A stretch of DNA of 7,545 bases from assembly GCA_027483005.1 (NCBI GenBank), contig JAIXVN010000025.1, positions 1 to 7,545 of the forward strand, read 5' to 3'. Under the pieces are notes generated by a model. It saw only the letters and a program-made list of their open reading frames with translations. It made no database searches and was not told the origin of the DNA. Positions 1-5,735 of this stretch are shown piece after piece (within the stretch, counting starts at the first letter, position 1; every line of letters starts with the position of its first letter). The position numbers were made by a program, and so were the translations under genes. This DNA comes from Verrucomicrobiaceae bacterium (lineage in GTDB: Bacteria > Verrucomicrobiota > Verrucomicrobiia > Verrucomicrobiales > Akkermansiaceae).

Positions 1-227
1 ATGGAACGAGTCCCAACGCGGTGAAGACCCAGATATGGACCGCAATCTGCACCTATTTGATGATCGCCATCCTCCACAAGCAGCTCAGGCTGCCGGGAAC
101 GCTCCACAGAACTTTGCAGGTTTTGAGCGTTCATCCGTTCGAGAAAGTGACTCTAAATGAGCTACTTACGGAAATCGACCACGGAACCTTCATGAATCAA
201 GATTCTAACCAATTGGATTTGTTCTAG
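1..227 (+). CDS. IS4-type transposase, C-terminal end (cut by window start)
   Basis: The reading frame is open from the window edge (first full codon at 3) to a TAG at 225-227, giving 74 visible residues. It starts GTSPNAVKTQIW, followed by a hydrophobic helix (TYLMIAIL), a LQVLSVHPFEK segment and the terminal QLDLF. This matches my memory of the C-terminal tail of IS4-family (DDE, RNase H-fold) transposases, where a GTS-NAVKTQIW block follows the catalytic glutamate region and the protein ends close to the right end of the element. The GTG at 21 is an internal valine codon, not a start. Base composition is visibly more AT-rich than the genes to the right, as expected for a mobile element. 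The catalytic residues lie outside the window, so whether the transposase is intact cannot be judged. It converges on the truncated toxin gene. Confidence 0.8.
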   Translation, partial: GTSPNAVKTQIWTAICTYLMIAILHKQLRLPGTLHRTLQVLSVHPFEKVTLNELLTEIDHGTFMNQDSNQLDLF

Positions 228-230
228 TTA
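1..230 (+). mobile_element. Right end of an IS4-like insertion sequence (partial)
   Basis: The transposase tail ends at 227. Within a few bases the sequence becomes the coding strand of a toxin gene read from the other side, so the right boundary of the element must be close to 224-232. The left end and left terminal repeat are outside the window, so the terminal inverted repeats and target duplication cannot be verified. It could be a complete insertion sequence or a remnant. Confidence 0.5.
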
Positions 231-418
231 CAACCGGACGCCCGTGGCTTCAGACAAAATGGAAATGATCGTGGATTTTCCCTGATGGCGGCCACAGCCG
301 AACGAAAGTCAGTTTCGAACCTATCCGCCACTTCCGGCAAGGCTTCCGTTTCGTAGTATTCCAGAATCTCATTCAGATCTTTCTGGACCAAAGGATGAAA
401 CGACAGGCCTAAAGTCAT
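224..418 (-). pseudogene. RelE/ParE-family toxin, truncated at its C terminus
   Basis: The 64-residue product begins MTLGLSFHPLVQKDLNEILEYYE and continues with a helix (ALPEVADRFETDF) and the segment AIRENPRSFPF. This is the usual first two thirds of a RelE/ParE-type toxin: beta strand, two helices, then the N-P-x-x-F-P turn. Members are normally about 95-100 residues and continue with the RRFPY-type strands and a C-terminal RHxxRxP region that carry most functional residues. All of that is missing. The frame ends at a TAG (224-226) sharing bases with the stop codon of the transposase tail on the opposite strand, so the insertion sequence most likely cut the gene. Its ATG overlaps the antitoxin stop (ATGA, 415-418) with no Shine-Dalgarno sequence, implying translational coupling. 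The product is probably inactive. Confidence 0.75.
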
Positions 419-642
419 TTCTTGCCCAAACCTGCGCGTTTGATACCGCTCCAGAACTCATTCTCATCAAGTGGCTTGACCTCGCCGGATTCGATTTCGG
501 CTTCGCGTCTCGAAGCCTCTGCAAGCAATCCCTCAGCTGCGATGACTGGTTTCACGCTCCGGAGAAGTTCGTTTGCGAGCTTGAGCCGTGAACGCTCCGG
601 CAGTTTCAGGGCCAAGCTTTGAATTTCAGAGGCTGAACTCAT
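415..642 (-). CDS. Putative addiction-module antitoxin (RelB-like)
   Basis: This 75-residue protein opens SSASEIQSLALKLPERSRLKLANELL and ends SGEVKPLDENEFWSGIKR. It matches the pattern of the short 'putative addiction module component' antitoxins: an N-terminal helix with L-P-x-x-x-R-x-x-L-A, a charged linker, then a toxin-binding tail with an E-x-G-E-x-x-P-L-x-E motif. Such proteins normally neutralise the RelE/ParE toxin encoded next to them and repress their own promoter. I chose the ATG at 640-642. The longer frame begins with a TTG at 705 that lies inside the pnp terminator and adds 21 residues unlike the family. The downstream toxin overlaps it by 4 nt but is truncated, so this is probably an orphan antitoxin. 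No Shine-Dalgarno sequence is visible. Confidence 0.75.
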   Translation of the reverse strand: MSSASEIQSLALKLPERSRLKLANELLRSVKPVIAAEGLLAEASRREAEIESGEVKPLDENEFWSGIKRAGLGKK

Positions 643-703
643 GCGTGGAGTTTCGCATGGACTGGCCTGCACGGAAAGGAGGAATTCCCTGGGGAACCAA
701 CAC

Positions 704-738
704 AAAAAGGCCGGAGCCCTTTACAGGACACCGGCCTT
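704..738 (-). terminator. Intrinsic terminator of pnp
   Basis: Read on the minus strand, the perfect 8-bp arms AAGGCCGG (738-731) and CCGGCCTT (714-707) flank a 16-nt loop that can itself pair CCT with AGG. A run of five T (708-704) overlaps and follows the second arm. It starts 22 nt after the pnp stop codon. The shape is that of a classical factor-independent terminator, and it isolates pnp from the toxin-antitoxin genes downstream. Confidence 0.85.
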
Positions 739-760
739 GGGAATGAATCAGATCAGAGGA

Positions 761-2899
761 TCAGCCTTCGGCAGGAGCCTCGGCGGCTTCGGCCTTCTGC
801 TCGCGGAGCCAGGCCTTGCGGCTCATCTTCACGCGGCCCTTTTCATCGACACCCACGCACTTGGCGGTGATGACATCGCCCTTCTTGACGACGTCCTCGA
901 CGTTCTCGGTGCGGCCTTCGGCAAGTTCGGACACGTGAACGAGTCCGTCCTTGCCGGGAAGCACTTCCATGAAGGCTCCGAAGGCGGTGATGCTGACGAC
1001 CTTGCCGGTGTAGAACTTGCCGACTTCGATCTCCTGGAACATCCGCTCGATCATCGACTTGGCGCGATCGAGGCCTTCCTGCTTGGAGGCGTAGATGTGA
1101 ACGGTGCCGTCGTCCTCGATGTTGATCTCGGCGCCGGACTCGGCCTGGATGCCCTTGATGTTCTTGCCGCCAGGTCCAATGAGCTCACCGATGCGGTCAG
1201 CCGGGATCTTGACGGAAACGATGCGCGGAGCATGCGGGCTGAGCTGCTTGGGCTCGACGATCGACTCGGCCATTTTGGCGATGACCTTGGTGCGGCCGGC
1301 CTTGGCGATGTGGATCGCTTCTTCCAGCATGGAAAGCGGAAGCCCCGGGAGCTTGAGGTCGAGCTGGTAGCCGGTGACGCCTTCGTCGGTGCCACAGAGC
1401 TTGAAGTCCATGTCGCCGTAGAAGTCTTCGGAACCGATGATGTCGAGGAGCATCTTGTGCGCCTTGATCGAGCCGTCTTCGTTGTTCTCGGTGACAAGAC
1501 CCACGGAGATACCACCAACCGGGCGGATGAGCGGGACACCGGCATCGAGGAGCGCCATGGTGCCTGCGCACACGGAGGCCATCGAGGTGGAGCCGTTTGA
1601 TTCCATGACTTCCGAGGAAACGCGGATGGCGTAGGGGAAATCGGCTTCGTCCGGAATGACGGGCTCGATGGAGCGCTCGGCGAGCGAACCGTGGCCGATT
1701 TCACGACGGTTGATGCCACCCATGCGGCCGCACTCGCCGACCGAGAAGGGCGGGAAGTTGTAGTGGAGGATGAAGCGCTTCTCGTCTTCGCCACCGGCGT
1801 AGTTGTCGAAGTGCTGCTTCTCGTCCGCTGGGGCGAGGGTGGTGATGGCGAGGGCCTGGGTTTCTCCACGGGAGAAGATGGCGGAACCGTGCACGCGTGG
1901 CAGGGTGCCGACTTCACCGTAAAGCGGGCGAAGGTCACCGATCGAGCGACCGTCGGCGCGGACGCCCTTGTCCATGATGGAGATGCGGAACGCCTTCTTC
2001 TGAAGGTATTCGAAGGCCTGCTCGACGTCGAAGTCGGTGGCTTCCGGGGCGCGGGACTTGATGGCGGCTTCAACCTCGTCGCGGAGGGCTCCGACCTTCT
2101 TGGCGCGCTCTGTTTTCGAAGGCGCGTAGATGGCGGCCTCGATGCGGTCACCGGCGATTTCGTAGGCGATTTCGAGGAGGTTGTCCTTGGCGACGGTGAG
2201 TTCGTAGGAACGCTTTTCCTTGCCGGCGAGCTTCATCAGTTCTTCCTGGACGGCCACCAGCTTGGTGACGGCTGCCTGGGCGAAATGGAGGGCCTTGATG
2301 AACTCGTCTTCAGGGAGCTCGTCGGCCTGGCCTTCGATCATGATGACGTTGGTCTTATCACCAACGTAGATCAGGTCGAGGTCGCTGTTGGAGCGCTCGT
2401 CGTGGGTCGGGTTGATGACGAACTCGCCATCGACGCGGCCAACACGCACGGCACCGATCGGGCCGGCGAAAGGGATGTCGGAAACGCAGAGGGCGGCCGA
2501 GGCACCGTCCATCGCGAGGATGTCGGAGTCATTGACGCCGTCGGCGCTCAGGAGGATGGCGACGATCTGGGTTTCGTAAAGATAGCCCTTCGGGAACAGC
2601 GGACGCAGCGGACGGTCGGTCATGCGGCAGGTGAGGATTTCCTTTTCGGTCGGACGTCCTTCGCGCTTTAAGTAACCGCCGGGGAACACACCGGCGGCGG
2701 TGGCCTTCTCCTTGTATTCAACGGAAAGCGGGAACCAGGTCTGGCCGGACTTCACCTTGGTGGCGGAGACGGCGGTGACGAGGATGATGGTGTCGCCACA
2801 GCGGACGGTGACGGCACCGTCGGCGAGTTTGGCGATCTTGCCGGTTTCGATCGTGATCGGGTTGGATCCGACTTCGGCCGTGATCGTATGGATGTTCAT
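761..2899 (-). CDS. pnp: Polyribonucleotide nucleotidyltransferase (PNPase)
   Basis: The 712-residue product is a full-length PNPase, the 3'-to-5' phosphorolytic exoribonuclease of mRNA decay, which forms a trimer and is often part of the degradosome. Visible parts in order are: first RNase PH domain (about 12-145) with the RNA-binding GGYLKREGRP loop (74-83) and RPLRPLFPKGY (96-106); helical linker (about 225-300); second RNase PH domain (about 310-545) with NRREIGHG (397-404), NGSTSMASVC (435-444) and the catalytic SEDFYGDMD block, where D492 and D498 correspond to E. coli D486 and D492; KH domain (about 556-620) with GPGG (575-578); and S1 domain (about 627-695). A short acidic alanine-rich tail follows. 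The ATG at 2899 gives the family N terminus (MNIHTITAEVG). The in-frame start at 2941 would add 14 unconserved residues. It lies downstream of rpsO, the classical arrangement, with a 170-nt structured gap and only a weak GAAGAAAA ribosome-binding signal. Confidence 0.97.
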   Translation of the reverse strand: MNIHTITAEVGSNPITIETGKIAKLADGAVTVRCGDTIILVTAVSATKVKSGQTWFPLSVEYKEKATAAGVFPGGYLKREGRPTEKEILTCRMTDRPLRPLFPKGYLYETQIVAILLSADGVNDSDILAMDGASAALCVSDIPFAGPIGAVRVGRVDGEFVINPTHDERSNSDLDLIYVGDKTNVIMIEGQADELPEDEFIKALHFAQAAVTKLVAVQEELMKLAGKEKRSYELTVAKDNLLEIAYEIAGDRIEAAIYAPSKTERAKKVGALRDEVEAAIKSRAPEATDFDVEQAFEYLQKKAFRISIMDKGVRADGRSIGDLRPLYGEVGTLPRVHGSAIFSRGETQALAITTLAPADEKQHFDNYAGGEDEKRFILHYNFPPFSVGECGRMGGINRREIGHGSLAERSIEPVIPDEADFPYAIRVSSEVMESNGSTSMASVCAGTMALLDAGVPLIRPVGGISVGLVTENNEDGSIKAHKMLLDIIGSEDFYGDMDFKLCGTDEGVTGYQLDLKLPGLPLSMLEEAIHIAKAGRTKVIAKMAESIVEPKQLSPHAPRIVSVKIPADRIGELIGPGGKNIKGIQAESGAEINIEDDGTVHIYASKQEGLDRAKSMIERMFQEIEVGKFYTGKVVSITAFGAFMEVLPGKDGLVHVSELAEGRTENVEDVVKKGDVITAKCVGVDEKGRVKMSRKAWLREQKAEAAEAPAEG

Positions 2900-2989
2900 A
2901 TCTTTGTTTTTTCTTCTTTGTGCATCAAACCCGCGAAGCACTGTGCCGCGCGGGGTCGTTCTTGCCGGGCGTTCCGTAAGGAGTCCGGC

Positions 2990-3017
2990 GGGGCGGGTTC
3001 GTGTGAACGTCTGCCCC
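2990..3017 (-). promoter_or_regulatory. Hairpin in the pnp leader
   Basis: An imperfect inverted repeat lies between the rpsO terminator hairpin and pnp. The outer arms GGGGC (2990-2994) and GCCCC (3013-3017) and the inner arms GTTC (2997-3000) and GAAC (3005-3008) enclose a 4-nt loop, with a small internal loop between them. It would form in RNA reading through from rpsO into pnp. In E. coli the pnp leader contains an RNase III-processed hairpin used for autoregulation. An equivalent role here is an inference from position only. Confidence 0.35.
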
Positions 3018-3027
3018 GTTTTGCGAA

Positions 3028-3055
3028 ACAGCCACCCGGTTTCCCGGGTGGCTGT
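3028..3055 (-). terminator. Strong GAAA-capped hairpin after rpsO
   Basis: A perfect 12-bp inverted repeat (3028-3039 against 3044-3055) begins 14 nt after the rpsO stop codon. On the minus strand the loop is GAAA, a stable GNRA-type tetraloop. The following sequence is only TTTCGC, so the U-tract is poor. It may terminate partially, allowing some rpsO transcripts to continue into pnp, or it may protect the rpsO 3' end from exonucleases. Confidence 0.7.
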
Positions 3056-3069
3056 GATCGCGAAAGTGG

Positions 3070-3327
3070 TTAGCGGCGGAGTCCGAGGCCTTGGACGACC
3101 TTGGTGTAGCTCTCTTCGTTCTCCGATTTCAGGTAGTCGAGCATCTTGCGACGCTGGGCGACCAACTTGAGCAATCCACGGCGGGACGAGAAGTCCTTCG
3201 TGTGGGTGCCAAGGTGCGCGGTCAGGTGAATGATGCGCTGGGTCAGCAGGGCCGCCTGATAGCTGGCGCTGCCGGTGTCTTTGTCGTGAACCTGAAAGTC
3301 CTTCAGGTTGATTGCGTTGTCGCTCAT
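3070..3327 (-). CDS. rpsO: 30S ribosomal protein S15
   Basis: The 85-residue product has the S15 pattern throughout: TGSASYQAALLTQRI (18-32), the conserved helix HLTAHLGTHTKDFSSRRGLL (34-53) that contacts 16S rRNA near the central-domain three-way junction, and LVAQRRKMLDYLK (55-67). S15 is a primary binder of 16S rRNA in the 30S platform. The family length is about 88-89 residues, so this one is slightly short at both ends but complete. The ATG at 3327 is chosen because the open frame further upstream encodes unrelated sequence through a putative promoter region. No Shine-Dalgarno sequence precedes it. The gene lies between smpB and pnp on the same strand and is followed by a strong hairpin. 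In E. coli S15 represses its own translation by binding its mRNA. I see no clear equivalent pseudoknot here. Confidence 0.96.
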   Translation of the reverse strand: MSDNAINLKDFQVHDKDTGSASYQAALLTQRIIHLTAHLGTHTKDFSSRRGLLKLVAQRRKMLDYLKSENEESYTKVVQGLGLRR

Positions 3328-3388
3328 GGTATTGTGCGGATAAGTCCAGCGGAATGCCGGGCCGTCCTCGGGTTGAGGTTGGGCGCGG

Positions 3389-3417
3389 AGAAAAGCCGAG
3401 CCGAGCCCGCGTGGCAA
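3389..3417 (-). promoter_or_regulatory. Candidate rpsO promoter
   Basis: On the minus strand an A-rich stretch (GAAAAACC) precedes TTGCCA (3417-3412), a good sigma-70-like -35 box. After 17 nt comes TTTTCT (3394-3389) as a weak -10 box. A start near 3382 would give a leader of about 55 nt. The same A-tract plus TTGCCA arrangement occurs upstream of ndk, which raises its credibility. Confidence 0.45.
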
Positions 3418-3424
3418 GGTTTTT

Positions 3425-3516
3425 CCGCTTCGCAGAGTTTCAAGTGTCCAGTGTTCAGTTTCAAGAGGGGGAAGCTTTTCCTCTGCGCTGAAAACTTGAA
3501 ACTGAATCCTTGAACC
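3425..3516 (-). repeat. Intergenic repeat copy A (smpB-rpsO gap)
   Basis: Read on the minus strand, this 92-nt block starts with GGTTCAAGG directly after the smpB TAG. It contains TTCAAGGATTCAGTTTC (3514-3498), a variable middle, CTTGAAACTGAAC (3465-3453) and CTTGAAACTCTGCGAAGCGG (3444-3425). Arms 3454-3465 and 3495-3506 form a perfect 12-bp inverted repeat around a 29-nt loop. A second 7-bp inverted repeat (CGCAGAG 3431-3437, CTCTGCG 3481-3487) crosses it, offering an alternative fold. The block matches copy B at 5610-5689 in order and orientation relative to the downstream gene. Confidence 0.75.
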
Positions 3517-3975
3517 CTACTGATGATTGAACCGGCTGACCTCGCGCTGGGCTTCGCGCAGCTCGACCTTGTTCTTGAGGTCGTGGCGCTGGTCGGCGTG
3601 GGTCTTGCCCTTGCCGATGCCGATCTCAACCTTCACGCGGCGGTCCTTCCAATACATCCGCAGCAGCGGCAGGGCGCAGCCCTGGAGCATGGTGGCCTGC
3701 TCCATCTTGAAGATTTCCTTCTTATTGAGAAGGAGACGACGCGGGCGTTTGGCGGCGTGGTTGAACCACTCTCCAGCGGTCTGCCAGGGCTGGATGTCGC
3801 AGCCATAGAGGAAGACCTGACCCTTCTCGACACGTGCAAAGGCGTCTGAGACGTTGATTTTTCCGGCACGGATCGACTTCACCTCCGTGCCCTTGAGCTC
3901 CAGCCCCGCCTCGAATTTGGAGGTGATGTGAAAGTCGCGTCCGGACTTCCTGTTGCTCGCGATTTCCGCGCTCAT
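3517..3975 (-). CDS. smpB: SsrA-binding protein SmpB
   Basis: This 152-residue protein is SmpB, which binds the tRNA-like domain of tmRNA and delivers it to stalled ribosomes for trans-translation. Diagnostic segments are IASNRKSGRDFHI (5-17), FEAGLELKGTEVKSIRAGK (21-39), AFARVEKGQVFLYGCDI (45-61), FNHAAKRPRRLLLNKKEI (71-88), RMYWKDRRVKVEIGIGKGK (106-124) and the D-x-R-x-D-L-K tail (128-134), which leads into the basic C-terminal tail that probes the mRNA channel. Length is normal for the family. It lies 31 nt downstream of rpoZ on the same strand, so co-transcription is likely. The tmRNA gene ssrA, often nearby in other genomes, is not recognisable in this window. No Shine-Dalgarno sequence precedes the ATG. 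Confidence 0.97.
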   Translation of the reverse strand: MSAEIASNRKSGRDFHITSKFEAGLELKGTEVKSIRAGKINVSDAFARVEKGQVFLYGCDIQPWQTAGEWFNHAAKRPRRLLLNKKEIFKMEQATMLQGCALPLLRMYWKDRRVKVEIGIGKGKTHADQRHDLKNKVELREAQREVSRFNHQ

Positions 3976-4006
3976 GGGAGTGGGGTCCGCTCGCGACGAC
4001 CGGGGA

Positions 4007-4219
4007 TCACTCCTCGGTTTCGGCCTTCTTGTCGGCCAGCTTGATCTTGCCCTCGATGATTTCGGTCAGGGCGATGTCGGCGGCCCCCATGCTCGGGCGG
4101 GTCGGGATCAACGGGGAACGGCCGCTGTTGAGCTGACGAACGCGCTGGGACACCAGATTGACGAGGACAAGTGGATCGGTGACGATCTCGGCAGCTCTAT
4201 CGATGAGGTCGGTTTTCAT
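4007..4219 (-). CDS. rpoZ: DNA-directed RNA polymerase omega subunit
   Basis: The 70-residue product reads MKTDLIDRAAEIVTDPLVLV followed by NLVSQRVRQLNSGRSPLI, then MGAADIALTEIIEGKIKL and an acidic tail. The V-x-x-R-x-R-Q-L helix followed by a later A-L-x-E-I-x-E-G-K helix is the omega signature. Omega helps the beta' subunit fold and assemble. The start at 4219 matches the usual N terminus. An upstream ATG at 4285 in the same frame would add 22 residues (ending PISRFPGTP) with no counterpart that I know. However, that start has an AAGG about 11 nt upstream, so it cannot be excluded. smpB follows after 31 nt. The protein is short and divergent from the proteobacterial form (about 90 residues), as I recall being typical in Verrucomicrobiota. 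Confidence 0.85.
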   Translation of the reverse strand: MKTDLIDRAAEIVTDPLVLVNLVSQRVRQLNSGRSPLIPTRPSMGAADIALTEIIEGKIKLADKKAETEE

Positions 4220-4387
4220 GGGTGTTCCGGGAAATCGGGAGATCGGATCAGGCGACTCGAAGGGAATGATGTTGTCCGTTGTCATTCCTCAGTCGCCTTG
4301 GTTCGATCAAGTTCCGACCAGCAAGTCGGAGGGCGGATGAATCAGGATCGGCGGTCTTTAGCAAGCCTTATCTGACTCGATCCGGCT

Positions 4388-4783
4388 TTATTTCGGCATC
4401 AGATCGATCCCGAAACGCCTGAGCACGACCACGGTGAGCCAGAAAAACGCGATGGTCAGCAGGCAGTTCGCCAGCAGCGCGGTCCAGAAGCCCCAGCCAT
4501 TGCGCAGCATCCAGGGCAGGATCAGGAACATCGGCAGGGTCGGCAGGACGAACCAGAAGGTGCCCTCGGAGTGGTTGGCAATGCGTTCCGGTGTCTGCTT
4601 GTCGGCCTTCATCCAGGACATGGCTACCAGCGAGGTGAAGGGAAGCGCGATCAGCAGGGCGGAGAGGCGGTCGTTCACCAACTGGATTTTCGTCACAAAG
4701 ACGATGATCGCGGCGCTGACGACGAGTTTCACCACGTCGAGCGTGCTGAAGGAAAAGAGTTTGTCCCAGGGGATGCGGCTCAT
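4388..4783 (-). CDS. DUF3147-like four-helix membrane protein
   Basis: The 131-residue protein is mostly membrane. Hydrophobic segments lie at about 16-35 (VKLVVSAAIIVFVTK), 39-58 (LLIALPFTSLVAMSWM), 74-92 (FWFVLPTLPMFLILPWML) and 97-121 (FWTALLANCLLTIAFFWL). A short polar loop between the second and third (KADKQTPERIANHSEG) is the most hydrophilic part. The pattern of A-L-P-F-T-S-L, a T-x-E loop, F-W-x-V-L-P and a final L-R-R-F-G-I is what I recall for DUF3147 inner-membrane proteins, whose function is unknown. I chose the ATG at 4783. The longer frame starts with a TTG at 4834 inside the divergent gene and adds polar unconserved residues. It is divergent from the exported protein gene at 4829, with a 45-nt gap, and rpoZ lies 168 nt downstream on the same strand. 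Confidence 0.75.
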   Translation of the reverse strand: MSRIPWDKLFSFSTLDVVKLVVSAAIIVFVTKIQLVNDRLSALLIALPFTSLVAMSWMKADKQTPERIANHSEGTFWFVLPTLPMFLILPWMLRNGWGFWTALLANCLLTIAFFWLTVVVLRRFGIDLMPK

Positions 4784-4828
4784 GACGGTTTGCTTGCTGA
4801 TGGATGAGGATGCATTTACCTTCCGGCC

Positions 4829-5608
4829 ATGCAAGTCATCCGCCTGCTTTGCGCCGCCGCTCTCATGGCCATCGTCCCCGCCAGGGCGGAGCTGACCGCC
4901 GGACAGAAGGCCGCGATCGGGAAAAAGATCTGGCAGAACGAGTGTGCGGGAACCGTCAACGGACTGACCACTTGGAATGCAGGAGAGGAGTTTCCTTCAC
5001 TCGGCATCGGGCACTTCATCTGGTATCCGGTGGGCTTCAACGGGCGTTTCGCGGAATCTTGGCCGCAGTTCGTCGCCTACGCGAAACAAAAGGGAGCCAA
5101 GCCACCGGCCGTCGCCTCGCTGGCGGACTGTCCTTGGAACTCGAAGTCCCAGTTCCTCGCCGAGTTCAAGGGGGCCAAGATGACCGAACTCCGCAACTGG
5201 CTGGCCGCGAACGTGGCGCTTCAGACCGATTTCATCGTCTGGCATTCCCGCGCCGCGCTGCCGAAGATCCTCGCCGCCGCGCCGGCGTCGGAGCGGAAAC
5301 GGATCGAGGCCAACTATCAGAAGGTCGCCACCACCTCCAACGGCACCTACGCCCTCATCGACTACGTCAATTTCAAGGGCGATGGCATCAGCCCCTCCGA
5401 GCGCTACAACGGTCGAGGCTGGGGCCTGATGCAGGTCCTCGGGGAAATGCAGGAGGTTCCCGCCGGTGCGACCGCTGCGAAGGAATTCGCCGCCGCCGCG
5501 AAACGGGTGCTCGACCGGCGGATCGGCAACTCACCACCCGCCCGGGGTGAGGCCCGCTGGAAGGAAGGCTGGCACAACCGCTGTGATACGTATGCGAGGC
5601 CGCTCTGA
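4829..5608 (+). CDS. Exported protein with a lysozyme-like motif, function unassigned
   Basis: The 259-residue protein has a clean signal peptide (MQVIRLLCAAALMAIVPARA, cleavage predicted after residue 20), so it acts in the periplasm or outside. The mature start ELTAGQKAAIGKKIWQNEC leads into GLTTWNAGEEFPSLGIGHFIW (45-65). The spacing of E38, a central aromatic and acidic stretch, and S-L-G-I-G-H (57-62) resembles the E...D/T...T-I-G-x-G-H active site of phage-type lysozymes (GH24). This suggests, but does not prove, a peptidoglycan-cleaving or lysozyme-fold protein. Other features are C101, C252 and a conserved-looking YALIDYVNFKGDG-ERYNGRGWGLMQV block (174-203). I recall similar proteins annotated only as hypothetical. 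The ATG at 4829 has no Shine-Dalgarno sequence. The gene is divergent from the DUF3147-like gene, and repeat copy B starts 1 nt after its stop. Confidence 0.7.
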   Translation: MQVIRLLCAAALMAIVPARAELTAGQKAAIGKKIWQNECAGTVNGLTTWNAGEEFPSLGIGHFIWYPVGFNGRFAESWPQFVAYAKQKGAKPPAVASLADCPWNSKSQFLAEFKGAKMTELRNWLAANVALQTDFIVWHSRAALPKILAAAPASERKRIEANYQKVATTSNGTYALIDYVNFKGDGISPSERYNGRGWGLMQVLGEMQEVPAGATAAKEFAAAAKRVLDRRIGNSPPARGEARWKEGWHNRCDTYARPL

Positions 5609-5609
5609 A

Positions 5610-5689
5610 GGTTCAAGATTCAAGGATTCAGTTTCCAGTGGCGTATCGCTGAAACCTTGAAACTGAACCCTTGAAACTCCGCGAGGCGG
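5610..5689 (+). repeat. Intergenic repeat copy B (before ndk)
   Basis: This 80-nt block begins GGTTCAAG 1 nt after the preceding TGA stop. It contains TTCAAGGATTCAGTTTC (5619-5635) and GAAACTGAACCCTTGAA (5659-5675), which form a 17-bp inverted repeat with one mismatch around a 23-nt loop. It ends CTTGAAACTCCGCGAGGCGG (5670-5689). The ordered segments match copy A (3425-3516, opposite strand). The middle loop differs, and copy B lacks about 6 nt between the two CTTGAAAC motifs. Both copies lie in the same orientation relative to the next gene. Confidence 0.75.
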
Positions 5690-5693
5690 TTCG

Positions 5694-5729
5694 AAAAAAC
5701 TTGCCAGTGGGGTGCGGGACTCCTACCTC
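5694..5729 (+). promoter_or_regulatory. Candidate ndk promoter
   Basis: AAAAAAC (5694-5700) leads into TTGCCA (5701-5706), and 17 nt later comes TACCTC (5724-5729), a weak -10 box. The A-tract plus TTGCCA with a 17-nt spacer is shared with the rpsO upstream region. A start about 7 nt past the -10 would fall at or next to the ndk ATG (5736), so the transcript could be leaderless or nearly so. Confidence 0.4.
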
Positions 5730-5735
5730 CCGCGC

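Noticed and set aside
679..688. Palindrome GGAATTCC upstream of the antitoxin as an autoregulatory operator
   Set aside because: Only 8 bp of symmetry. No second copy and no convincing promoter boxes were found around it.
641..1600. Long plus-strand open frame (319 codons) opposite the end of pnp
   Set aside because: It is the antisense shadow of a high-G+C gene. The PNPase frame on the other strand has full family conservation, and the plus-strand translation is low-complexity (rich in L, G, D, A) with no recognisable domain.
1051..2151. Minus-strand 366-codon open frame overlapping pnp in another frame
   Set aside because: Its translation is a low-complexity S/P/R-rich string produced by frame-shifting a high-G+C gene. 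The true frame is unambiguous.
1691..2671. Long plus-strand open frame (326 codons) opposite the first half of pnp
   Set aside because: Same reason: antisense to the conserved PNPase coding sequence, low-complexity translation rich in G, V, D and E, and no start signal.
3328..4006. A tmRNA (ssrA) gene expected near smpB
   Set aside because: No tRNA-like 3' end or tag-peptide reading frame could be seen in the gaps around smpB; the gap on the rpsO side is filled by the repeat and the promoter candidate.
4313..4330. Small inverted repeat TCCGAC/GTCGGA upstream of rpoZ
   Set aside because: Only 6 bp with a 6-nt loop and no T-run. It is within chance expectation for this composition.
4363..4388. 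AAGCC/GGCTT hairpin at the end of the DUF3147-like gene, considered as its terminator
   Set aside because: The stem is 5 bp plus a broken 3-bp inner pair, with no following T-tract on the minus strand.
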